From: CAJBLF01 sp964418415 | GTDB taxonomy: Bacteria; Patescibacteriota; Gracilibacteria; Absconditabacterales; Absconditicoccaceae | DNA: 26,997 nucleotides | Direction of reading: 5' to 3' | Assembly: GCA_964418415.1 (NCBI GenBank) | Contig: CAYQLB010000013.1 | Location: 1-26,997 of the forward strand | Shown here: positions 1-6,754 of the stretch, piece by piece | Layout: every line of letters begins with the position of its first letter | Position numbering within the stretch: the stretch's first letter is position 1 | Notes under the pieces: model-generated | The model's database searches: none | Seen by the model: the letters and a program-made list of their open reading frames with translations, nothing else | What the model was told of the DNA's origin: nothing | Program-made: the position numbers and the translations under genes

Positions 1-712
1 CAAAACATCATTTCTTATCCAATGCTTTATATGTTTCAAAAAGTCTTATTTGTTCAGCTTTCCCAAATCATCACTTATTATAGCTTGTGAAATTTGCCGT
101 TTCTGTTAGCGGATCATATGGAGGGTCAAAATACACAAAATCTCATTTTTCGGCATATTTAACTATGTTTTCAAAATCCTCATTTTTGATGTTTGTATTT
201 TGTAGAGCATTTTTAGTTGCTAACAAGTTATCTTCATCGCAAATTGTTGGGTTGCTATATGAACCAAATGGAACATTGTAGAATCATTGACTATTTACTC
301 TGTGGAGTCAGTTGAATCCAGTTCTATTAAGATAAATGAATCTCGCAGCTCTTTTTATGTCTGATATGTCTTTGAATTCTGGTTGTCTGTCCAATGCTCT
401 TATTCATAGAAAAAACTCTTTGTCATATGGATATTGTTTTAATTCTTTTATGAGTCAATTTGTATTGTTTTTTATAGTATTGTATGTGATTATCATGTCT
501 TCATTAATATCAAAAAGATATGCTGGAAATGTATTTCAAAACTTGTTTCTTAAATCAAAAAACATAGCTCATCATCAAACAAATGGCTCAAAATACCTAT
601 TAAAATGCTTAGGATAAAATTTTTCTAATTGTGATAAAAGTTGTCTTTTCCCTCATACTCGTTTGATGAAAGGCTTGTAAATCATTGTTTTCGTTTTTTG
701 AACTGTTGTCAT
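1..712 (-). CDS. dam: DNA adenine methylase (D12 class N6-MTase), 3' end outside window
   Basis: Transfers a methyl group from SAM to adenine N6 in DNA. Reading UGA as Gly gives one frame of 237 residues with the family's motifs in order: FIKRVGGKRQLL (residues 15-26, SAM-binding motif I), EPFVGGGAMFF (42-52, all three Gly of GGG encoded by consecutive UGA), FIYLNRTGFNGLHRVN and the catalytic DPPY (196-199). Thirteen in-frame UGA occur, none at a place where Trp would be expected. The start is the first ATG after an in-frame TAG; no Shine-Dalgarno is visible. The reading frame leaves the window, so the C-terminus is missing. No restriction enzyme is seen on this side, so it may be an orphan or phage-type methylase. 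Family assignment is secure; the recognition site cannot be read from sequence. Confidence 0.95.
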
Positions 713-1018
713 CAATGTTTTAATAGATAAATTTCTAAGGTAGATCTTATAAAAAAAGCTATCATTTTCCATACTAAATTTCAATTTTTAGTTGACGCTT
801 GTTTGTTATTGTTTTTTCTTCTTTTTCTAAAAAATAAGTTAAAATAATAAAAAAATAACCTAATTCTAAAGAAAATTAAGATAAAATAATAGAGGAGTCA
901 AGGTTTCTAAAGGATTTACCCCCTTTTTATTTAATTTTAAGAGGTTTTCTTCCTTATTAGGGGATTCCATCCATTCGAACGTGTAAAACCTATCAAAAAT
1001 GTGATATGGAAAAATATA
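713..1018. other. AT-rich stretch without a convincing gene
   Basis: Upstream region of the methylase gene. It holds A/T runs and presumably the methylase promoter, but no clear -35/-10 pair. A minus-strand frame of 86 codons crosses it but begins inside a repeat and has no recognisable features. Confidence 0.5.
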
Positions 1019-1022
1019 GGAC

Positions 1023-1058
1023 CAACTTTTCGCACAATACACATGTTGTGCGAAGTTG
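1023..1058. repeat. Palindromic element, copy 1 (short form)
   Basis: The outer arms CAACTT and AAGTTG enclose inner arms CGCACAA and TTGTGCG around an 8-bp centre; the left arm carries two extra T. The same GCACAA/TTGTGC core recurs at 1119-1210, 1349-1441 and 1839-1872. The paired arms around a short centre resemble a recombinase core site, but the function is unknown. Confidence 0.7.
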
Positions 1059-1118
1059 TGTCGGGAAATAAACGTGATATTTGAATTTGGGTATTTGGGA
1101 TCAAGGATAGGTTTTACC

Positions 1119-1210
1119 TTGCACAAGATTTAGATACATTGTGCTAACCGTAAGGGGAGTCCGTTTAAGGACTTTGCACCAATGTAGCTCTTGTGCAGAT
1201 GTATGCTTTA
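1119..1210. repeat. Palindromic element, copy 2 (long form, ends at assembly gap)
   Basis: This block of 92 bp is identical to 1355-1446 except for one base (G at 1155, T at 1391). It has nested inverted repeats: GCACAA with TTGTGC, a central AGTCC/GGACT hairpin (1158-1173), and a third GCACC..GTGC pair. The outer arms pair with each other, so the whole block can fold into one long imperfect hairpin. It runs directly into the N gap. Confidence 0.8.
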
Positions 1211-1310
1211 NNNNNNNNNNNNNNNNNNNNNNNNNNNNNNNNNNNNNNNNNNNNNNNNNNNNNNNNNNNNNNNNNNNNNNNNNNNNNNNNNNNNNNNNNN
1301 NNNNNNNNNN
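1211..1310. other. Assembly gap (100 N)
   Basis: Exactly 100 N, the usual placeholder for a gap of unknown size. It lies between two near-identical repeat copies, so the break was probably caused by the repeat and the true content may include further copies. Confidence 0.97.
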
Positions 1311-1446
1311 TATGGATTGCCAGTCCTAAAAAACGTCTCGTAACATAGCATACTTTGCACAAGATTTAGATACATTGTGCTAACCGTAAGTGGAGTCCGT
1401 TTAAGGACTTTGCACCAATGTAGCTCTTGTGCAGATGTATGCTTTA
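1311..1446. repeat. Palindromic element, copy 3 (long form) with conserved leader
   Basis: The first 55 bp (1311-1365) are identical to 1801-1855; the remainder matches 1119-1210. The foldable part runs from CATAC (1349) to GTATG (1441): CATAC..GCACAAG pairs with CTTGTGC..GTATG, TACATTGTGC pairs with GCACCAATGTA with one bulge, and AGTCC/GGACT closes the tip. The shared leader upstream suggests duplication of a larger unit than the palindrome alone. Confidence 0.85.
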
Positions 1447-1507
1447 ATATTGAATATCTTATAGTGTTATGTATACTAACGTAGCTTTTATATTTTAATT
1501 TTTTGTT

Positions 1508-1657
1508 ATGCATAAATACTTTAATGATGTTTCACAATGGTTTACAGAGTTTCAAATTGAAGTAATACAAAATATAATTAACGAGGAAATAGAAAAATTC
1601 AAAAAACATGAACTACCTAATCTCATTCAACAGGAATTGAAAAAGCAGGTAAAATAA
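1508..1657 (+). CDS. Small hypothetical protein (49 aa) between palindromic repeats
   Basis: ATG-to-TAA frame of 49 residues, rich in Ile, Glu, Lys and Gln (MHKYFNDVSQWF..), predicted to be largely alpha-helical with no signal peptide or membrane segment. I do not recognise it. It lies between repeat copies 3 and 4, like cargo between two recombination-type sites. It overlaps the 3' end of the minus-strand ORF at 1617-1781 tail to tail, so only one may be real. It contains no UGA codon, so the recoding gives no extra support. Confidence 0.4.
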   Translation: MHKYFNDVSQWFTEFQIEVIQNIINEEIEKFKKHELPNLIQQELKKQVK

Positions 1658-1781
1658 TATTATCTAATATCCTATCTAAAATATCAATCATTTTTGAATA
1701 TTGTGGATGTGTAAATAAAAACTCTTTTGCTAATCAACGATATGTGGCAGCAAAAAACATTACAGATTCTTTGTTTTCCAT
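1617..1781 (-). CDS. Small hypothetical protein (54 aa), needs UGA = Gly
   Basis: With UGA as Gly there is a 54-residue frame starting MENKESVMFFAATYRG and ending in TAG. It contains two UGA-Gly codons, an amphipathic pattern (KMIDILDRILDNIILP) and no motif I recognise. It converges on the plus-strand ORF and overlaps it by 41 bp. Small convergent gene pairs between repeats are common in mobile cassettes, but this could be chance. Confidence 0.35.
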
Positions 1782-1800
1782 CTTTAAATAAGTTTATAAA

Positions 1801-1872
1801 TATGGATTGCCAGTCCTAAAAAACGTCTCGTAACATAGCATACTTTGCACAAGATATATTGTGCGAAGTATG
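1801..1872. repeat. Palindromic element, copy 4 (short form) with conserved leader
   Basis: The leader 1801-1855 equals 1311-1365. It ends in a 34-bp near-perfect palindrome (1839-1872): CATACTTTGCACAA, then centre GATATA, then TTGTGCGAAGTATG, with only one non-Watson-Crick pair. Eleven-bp arms about a 6-bp centre is the layout of Xer/dif-type tyrosine recombinase sites, although the sequence is not a recognisable dif. Confidence 0.8.
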
Positions 1873-2028
1873 AGATAGCAGAAATGATCGTGATTCTCTG
1901 ATTTTCCGTACTTTAGTATATTTTCATTGAATTTCTATCAATTCGGTGATTTAATTTCAGAATATATTGTATTTTTTTTGAGAGTGATATTTTATTCGAG
2001 ATTTATGATTTATTTTGAGACTAGTCCT

Positions 2029-3549
2029 CTACCCTGCTAAATCTTTCTGTAAAAGCTCTATGATGTTTCCATCTGAAAAATGAGCTAAATCATTTTTCCG
2101 TGAAATATATCTCTGAACTTTTTTGTTGAGTTCAGGATTGTCTTTTATAAATATAACCGTCTCAAAATCTATATTTTCTGGTGTTTTCAGTATTTCCATT
2201 ATGTTTCCTATATTTTTTTTTAATGATTTTATTTCGTCTTTGGTAAATGCTACTGATTCTGAATCGTCTTTGGGCGCTGTTTTAAAGAAATGTTCGAATC
2301 TTTGTATTTCTTTTGGATCATTTTCTCGTTTTTTTATCTTTTCTTTCTGTTTTTCTGTTAAAAGGGTTTCTCGATCCTTTATAGGTGTGATGGATAAGAG
2401 ATTGATGTGATTTTGTGGCTCATTCTCTTTTACCATTCTCATTATTTTTATGTTTTTTATACATCGTTTTTGATATGCTTTCAAACTATTCGTATATATC
2501 TCCTCTCATTCTTTTTCTCTGACTTTTTTGAAATAATTGTATGTTGAATTATCTGATTTTTCCAATCTTTTTTTAAGTGTTTCTTCGTATGAACTTCCAT
2601 CGGCTACGAATGCTACTATTTCCTGCTTTGCAAGAAATTCTGGCGATATTATGCCATCTTCGGGATATGGAAAAAGAGATGTATCTTTTATGAAATCTGA
2701 TTCTGTTGCGTCGTCAGTGAAAATAAGATCGTTGAAGTTATGTCTTGTCTCATGTACTGAGATTCCTTTACTAAATAGATCTTCCATTGTAAATCCCCCC
2801 TTTTTGTCGTTATATATTTTTTGGAATTTTGCTCCATTCACTACACAACATGTTGATTCCAATCAAATTATTTTGCTTTTTGGAATACTAAATCATCAAC
2901 CTATAGGGTTTGTTTCTTCTGTTCCTTTTTTCTTATAGGTATTTGCATCTATTTCTTCTCGTTCATCCTTGTTTTTTATGTCAGGACGCTCTATCATTAG
3001 ACAATCCATATTATCCTTTATGATAAATATAAGGTTCGCTCATATCCTTTTTGCGATAAAGTTTTCTTTGTTTATTTTGCTGTAATCGACTCATCTTACA
3101 TCACAAAGAAGCCTTACTGCGTCATTACCGTATTCCTTCATCTTTTCTTCTATGTTCTTGATTTTGTCTATATACTTTTTCATTACGTTTTTGATGGCTT
3201 CATTCTTTTCTGGATATTTTTTTGAGATATCCTGTAAACTTCATATCACCTCTATGGTTTTATCGTCTATTATATTTTCATCTATTGTCCCTATATTATC
3301 TTCCAGATATTTTTTTATTTCTGTTTTCGTTTTCTGTGATAGAGATTTCATCAGTTCATTTCTCTTTGCATCTTGTTCCTTGTCTGCTTCAATTGTTTCC
3401 TTTTCTATATTCGTCCTATATATCTTCTCTTTCATTTCATTTATCTTGAGCTCTGTCTCCAAATCTATGATTTCAGAAGAATTAAGCCTTCCTTGTGCAG
3501 AGTGCAGATCGTTTTCTATATCCTCTCTTTTCCTGGCATTAAGACTCAT
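2029..3549 (-). CDS. Hypothetical protein with HExxH (zinc metallopeptidase-like) motif
   Basis: UGA read as Gly joins three apparent fragments into one 506-residue frame ending in TAG. Residues 1-150 are Lys/Glu-rich and likely coiled coil (MSLNARKREDIENDLHSAQG..). A central part follows (KRIGANLIFIIKDNMDCLMIERPD), then HETRH at residues 266-270, matching HExxH, and a Glu in AKQEIVAF (E310) that could be the third zinc ligand. The C-terminal third is again charged and helical. No signal peptide or membrane segment is visible. I do not recognise the family; protease activity is inference from a five-residue motif. The first ATG of the conserved-looking region was chosen as start, though the frame stays open further upstream. 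Confidence 0.75.
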
Positions 3550-3659
3550 GGATGCTGTATGAGATAAATACCCTAAGTATATCCCGAATCTCCGAAAAAG
3601 TCAAAAAATGATTATCCCTCTCCCCTTCCATTTTTGCTCGAAAATGCTATACTCCCTAT

Positions 3660-4211
3660 ATGACTATAAAAATCATAGCTCTGATCTTTCTTCTCGTGAT
3701 GCTTCTGGCGTTCACGGTTTTTGCCTGAATGCTTGCACTCGGACCTTTGATTACGGGATTCAAAAAAGCTCCCTATGTTCCTTCATTTAATTCTCATTTG
3801 ATTGTCATGAAGCAGCATTTGAAGCTAAAAAAAGGAGCCAAAATCGTAGATCTGGGGTGTGGGGATAGAAAAGCGCTCAGATTTTTTTCTAAAGAATTTA
3901 GACTGAAAGGTACAGGATATGATCTCAATCCTTTTGTTATTTTTTATGGTAAATTATCTAATTTTTTGTTGTGATATAAAGATATTATACTTATAAGGGC
4001 TAATTTCAAAAAAGCATCTTTGCAGCATTATCCCTATGTCTATATGTATCTTTTCCCTAATCAATTGGCTGCTATCGAAGATTGGGTCTTTGATCAGGTC
4101 AGCAAGGATGCAATCATTATTTCCAACTCCTTCACTTTTGTGAAGCATCAACCTTACGATATCATTACGGACGAGCTCGGAAAGAAGGTTATCTATCTGT
4201 ATAGAAAATAA
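3660..4211 (+). CDS. Membrane-anchored class I SAM-dependent methyltransferase
   Basis: 183 residues with two in-frame UGA-Gly. The N-terminus (MTIKIIALIFLLVMLLAFTV) is one hydrophobic segment that should anchor the protein in the membrane. SAM-binding motif I, VDLGCGD, is at residues 63-69 and an acidic loop follows in GTGYDLNP. The domain is short for a Rossmann methyltransferase and ends in YDIITDELGKKVIYLYRK. The substrate is unknown; membrane-linked enzymes of this size could act on lipids or quinones, but nothing here shows that. A hairpin begins just after the TAA. Confidence 0.85.
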
Positions 4212-4693
4212 AAAAAGCCGCTTCATAGAGAAGCGGACTCTCGTCATTTTTTGGCATTCATAAATAATGCCTTACTCCATCTTAGATATTTTTTGATACC
4301 CAGCCCCATAACAAAATATGCAATAGCATACCATTGTATCATACCCATCAATAATGCTATATCATTGGTGTATACGTAAATGGTACTGATTTCTATATAT
4401 GGTATACTGGCGATTGTATATAAGATGGTTTCCACGAACCAATGTTGTTGAGCAAATCGTACTTGTCGTCCAAGCATGATGATTAGCACATTAGCTATCG
4501 TGGTAATCAGTGATTTGATAAGACAGAATACCAGTATCTCTGTATCTACCTGTAATATTGCAGCTTGTACGAACATGGTAGCTATCAATATCGATAGATA
4601 GAGTGTTATGCATTCTATCCAGAATTCTCTTTTTCTCATTTTCCAGAGGCTTAAGATGAAAATTCTTTTGCCTCTTTTTTGTTTTTTACGCAT
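4193..4693 (-). CDS. Hypothetical multi-pass membrane protein (end uncertain)
   Basis: A hydrophobic protein with about four transmembrane segments (around ITLYLSILIATMFVQAAIL, LIKSLITTIANVLIIML, ETILYTIASIPYIEISTIY, GMIQWYAIAYFVMGLG) after a basic N-terminus. I do not recognise the family. The 3' end is odd: the only stop before the intrinsic terminator is UGA at 4246-4244. If UGA is Gly, as everywhere else here, the frame runs on for 16 more sense codons through the terminator hairpin to TAG at 4195-4193 and overlaps the end of the methyltransferase gene. If UGA stops here, the protein is 149 residues and ends ..ALFMNAKK. The start is the first ATG. Confidence 0.75.
4211..4236 (-). terminator. 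Rho-independent terminator, minus-strand orientation
   Basis: A perfect 7-bp stem CCGCTTC/GAAGCGG with a 5-nt loop. Read on the minus strand it is followed directly by a run of U (A run at 4211-4216), a textbook intrinsic terminator for the gene at 4693. Read on the plus strand the next U run is several bases away, so it is weaker for the methyltransferase gene. Confidence 0.8.
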
Positions 4694-4734
4694 ACTAAGG
4701 TTTTGTTTTTGGGTGTTTATCCTATGATTATATG

Positions 4735-5076
4735 TTAGGAATGCAAGTGGTACTTTTGTAGGTATTCTATGATTTTTTGTATTCCCCTTTTCTCTATATC
4801 TTCATATGATACTATGCTGAATTTGATAACACTTGTCTTGGTTTCATCGGCCATTATGTTGAGTATAGGATATGTTTCCAATATATTCGTTCCTCGGTGA
4901 CTAATGCCAAAAACTATGTCTTTGGATCTAGGATTGATATAACACACTAGTTTTTTGGATATACCCTTTTTTGTATAATAACAAAAGAGTTTCATCTTTT
5001 TTTCATATGAAAATGGTGTTGTCTGTAGAAATCTATGGATATCGCTTATAATTATGGTTTTTTCCTGTTCAGACAT
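4735..5076 (-). CDS. Hypothetical protein (113 aa)
   Basis: Starts MSEQEKTIIISDIHRFL and ends ..YLQKYHLHS at TAA. It is soluble, mixed alpha/beta by composition, with no motif I recognise. The frame is open upstream, but that part overlaps the small gene at 5105-5215 in another frame, and the ATG chosen here has AAGGA 7-11 nt upstream and AGGAG right after the neighbour's stop, so the shorter form is preferred. It probably forms a two-gene operon with 5105-5215. Function unknown. Confidence 0.7.
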   Translation of the reverse strand: MSEQEKTIIISDIHRFLQTTPFSYEKKMKLFCYYTKKGISKKLVCYINPRSKDIVFGISHRGTNILETYPILNIMADETKTSVIKFSIVSYEDIEKRGIQKIIEYLQKYHLHS

Positions 5077-5104
5077 TATTTTTTTCCTTATATAGCTCCT
5101 GTAT

Positions 5105-5215
5105 CTATTCTTCTGCATCTTTTTGTTCTGATACTTTTGTCTGAATATTTTTGTAGAGCGCATCAAGCTCTTCTTTGGTGGTGAGGTATGATTCTATTTC
5201 TTTTGATTCTTGCAT
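5105..5215 (-). CDS. Small hypothetical protein (36 aa)
   Basis: ATG-to-TAG frame, MQESKEIESYLTTKEEL.., very rich in Glu and Lys and probably a single helix. It sits directly upstream of the 113-residue gene with 28 nt between them. No Shine-Dalgarno, but an A-rich leader precedes the ATG. Composition and spacing suggest a real short gene; no family is recognised. Confidence 0.55.
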   Translation of the reverse strand: MQESKEIESYLTTKEELDALYKNIQTKVSEQKDAEE

Positions 5216-5263
5216 TTTTTTTTATTAAAAAGTAAAGTACTGTAGATTTATTTTTTATGTTTT

Positions 5264-5379
5264 AGGACGGCATGAAATATTTGCCCTTCATACTTCAGGA
5301 CGGCATGAAATATTTGCCCTTCATACTTCAGGACGGCATGAAATATTTGCCCTTCATGCTTCAGGACGGCATGAAATAT
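5264..5379. repeat. Tandem repeat, 33-bp unit, three full copies plus a partial
   Basis: Units start at 5264, 5297, 5330 and 5363 with AGGACGGCATGAAATATTTG and a period of exactly 33 bp; the last is cut after GAAATAT where the IS begins. There are no spacers, so it is not a CRISPR. The unit is a multiple of 3 and open in one frame (11 codons), but no start or surrounding gene supports coding. A further partial copy lies beyond the IS at 6667. Confidence 0.9.
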
Positions 5380-5387
5380 GTTAGAGC

Positions 5388-6632
5388 AAAATAGAAATGT
5401 CAGTAATTTTCCAATAATAGAATTGTCAGTTTTATCTTGAGTGGAGTTCCGTGAAAAGTAGTTCTTTCGTTCATGTAAATAGCCTAATGTGACCGTAGAT
5501 TGATTCTTTTACCGTAATAGTGTATCAACATAATAATGATTGGTTCTTAAGTATCTGGTATGTCTTGCTCATGCATGTTATAGTTCAATCTCTTCTTAAT
5601 GTCCTAGTTGTAATCTTAGCAAACAGTCGTTCAAGGTCAATAAATTCTTGATCTGTGAGTTCTATATGGAAGTCTCATTCTTCTTTTGCGGAGATGCTAA
5701 ATTTTTTGTTGTGTTTTTGAATATAATACTTCTCCAGGAAGTCATTCGCATCATCATAGCAAAGAATATCTACAAATCTCATCTCTTTCACGAGTCTATC
5801 TTGGTGTGTTCAAAATCATCTTTCTACTCTTCATTTTCCTTCGGGTTCTTTAGAATAAATAACTGCTATTCATAGGCTTTCCATAGCTCTTTGGAAACGA
5901 GTTTTCATCTCGTGATCAAATTGATCCCTTGGATGATTAACCTTATATGAAGAGTGACGATCTAAGTAAATGGCCATAGGCTTGCCAAATCTCCTCATAT
6001 ATTCCTTCCGAAAATCAAATACATCTTTTAACGACTCGCCATCTACAAATCTCGCAAAAATAACCTTACTCGTCGCATCATCTATAGCGACTAATAAACA
6101 TTTCATCTCTCCATTTTCTATCCAATCATGGTAACTACCATCGAATTGTACGAGCATGCCATATCATGGCCTTCTTTCCCTTTTCTGTCTAGCAATTGTG
6201 ATTTTGCGTTTATCGGCGACTCGCAATCATTGCTTTATCATCTTTTGTCTTAGGGATTCATGGTTTATAACAATACCATATACTTCCTCTAGTTTCTCAG
6301 CCAATAGCGTAGGCCCAAATCATCTAAATTTATTGTTAGATATTATCGGTATGATATCTGCATATTTACTTGTGTTAGGGTTATGATTTGGTGGTTTACC
6401 CTTTAATCAATGGATAAATCATGACGGTCATTCGCTTCTGAGTGTCGCCTGATACCTATATATCGTTCTATCAGAACAATCAAGGGCATCGCAAGCATCT
6501 TGTAAAGAGATAGTTCTATTCATGAACTTCTCTGTAATGCGAATCTTTTTCATGTCTTTGTCAGTATAGATAAATGTCATTTCAAATTGGTTAGGAATAA
6601 ATACCTACCAATTTTACTGACATTTCTATTTT
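5388..6632 (-). mobile_element. Insertion sequence, ISNCY/IS1202-like, about 1.25 kb
   Basis: A single DDE transposase gene is bounded by perfect 19-bp inverted repeats (5388-5406 and 6614-6632, core GAAATGTCAGT). A related motif, AATTGTCAGT, lies inside the left repeat (5421-5430) and outside the right one (6641-6650), so the true right tip could extend to about 6651. It sits in the 33-bp repeat: an array on the left and one partial copy on the right. No target duplication could be identified. Confidence 0.85.
5432..6580 (-). CDS. IS transposase, DDE integrase core, ISNCY/IS1202-like
   Basis: With UGA as Gly this is an intact 382-residue frame ending in TAA; it contains 14 UGA codons. An N-terminal HTH region (TISLQDACDALDCSDRTIYRYQ) precedes the catalytic core. 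Catalytic acids: D147 in QFDGSYHDW, D207 in YLDRHSSY and E253 in GRVERGFGTHQDRLVKEMR. The QxDGSxHDW and QDRLVKE phrases are typical of ISNCY-type transposases. The start is ATG 34 nt inside the right inverted repeat. Because the gene needs UGA-Gly, it could not be expressed as a full protein in a standard-code host, so it has evolved within recoded bacteria. It looks intact and possibly active. Confidence 0.92.
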
Positions 6633-6666
6633 TGGGTACTACTGACAATTTAACCTTGCTGTGACA

Positions 6667-6687
6667 AGGACGGCATGAAATATTTGC
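6667..6687. repeat. Detached partial copy of the 33-bp repeat
   Basis: AGGACGGCATGAAATATTTGC matches the unit start at 5264 for 21 bp, then diverges into an A run. It lies just right of the IS, so the IS probably split or sits at the edge of the original array. Confidence 0.85.
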
Positions 6688-6711
6688 AAAAAAAACGATT
6701 TTAACTATACT
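6684..6711 (+). promoter_or_regulatory. Promoter for the OLD nuclease gene
   Basis: TTGCAA (6684-6689), a 16-bp spacer and TATACT (6706-6711). The first four bases of the -35 lie in the detached 33-bp repeat copy. The expected transcript start is near 6718, about 37 nt before the ATG. Confidence 0.6.
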
Positions 6712-6754
6712 TATGTAGAACGAAAAAACAAGTATTTTATATCTCATTTGCCCT

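Noticed and set aside
866..1126. Minus-strand ORF of 86 codons upstream of the methylase
   Set aside because: It starts within a repeat copy, has no UGA-Gly codons, no recognisable motif and spans palindrome copy 1; most likely chance.
1023..1872. CRISPR-like array at the palindromic repeats
   Set aside because: Copies differ in length and spacing, with ORFs between them; no regular repeat-spacer pattern.
3152..3567. Plus-strand ORFs opposite the HExxH gene
   Set aside because: Overlapping Ser/Phe-rich shadows of a Lys/Glu-rich gene on the other strand.
5264..5379. CRISPR array
   Set aside because: The 33-bp units are contiguous without spacers, and no cas genes are present in the window.
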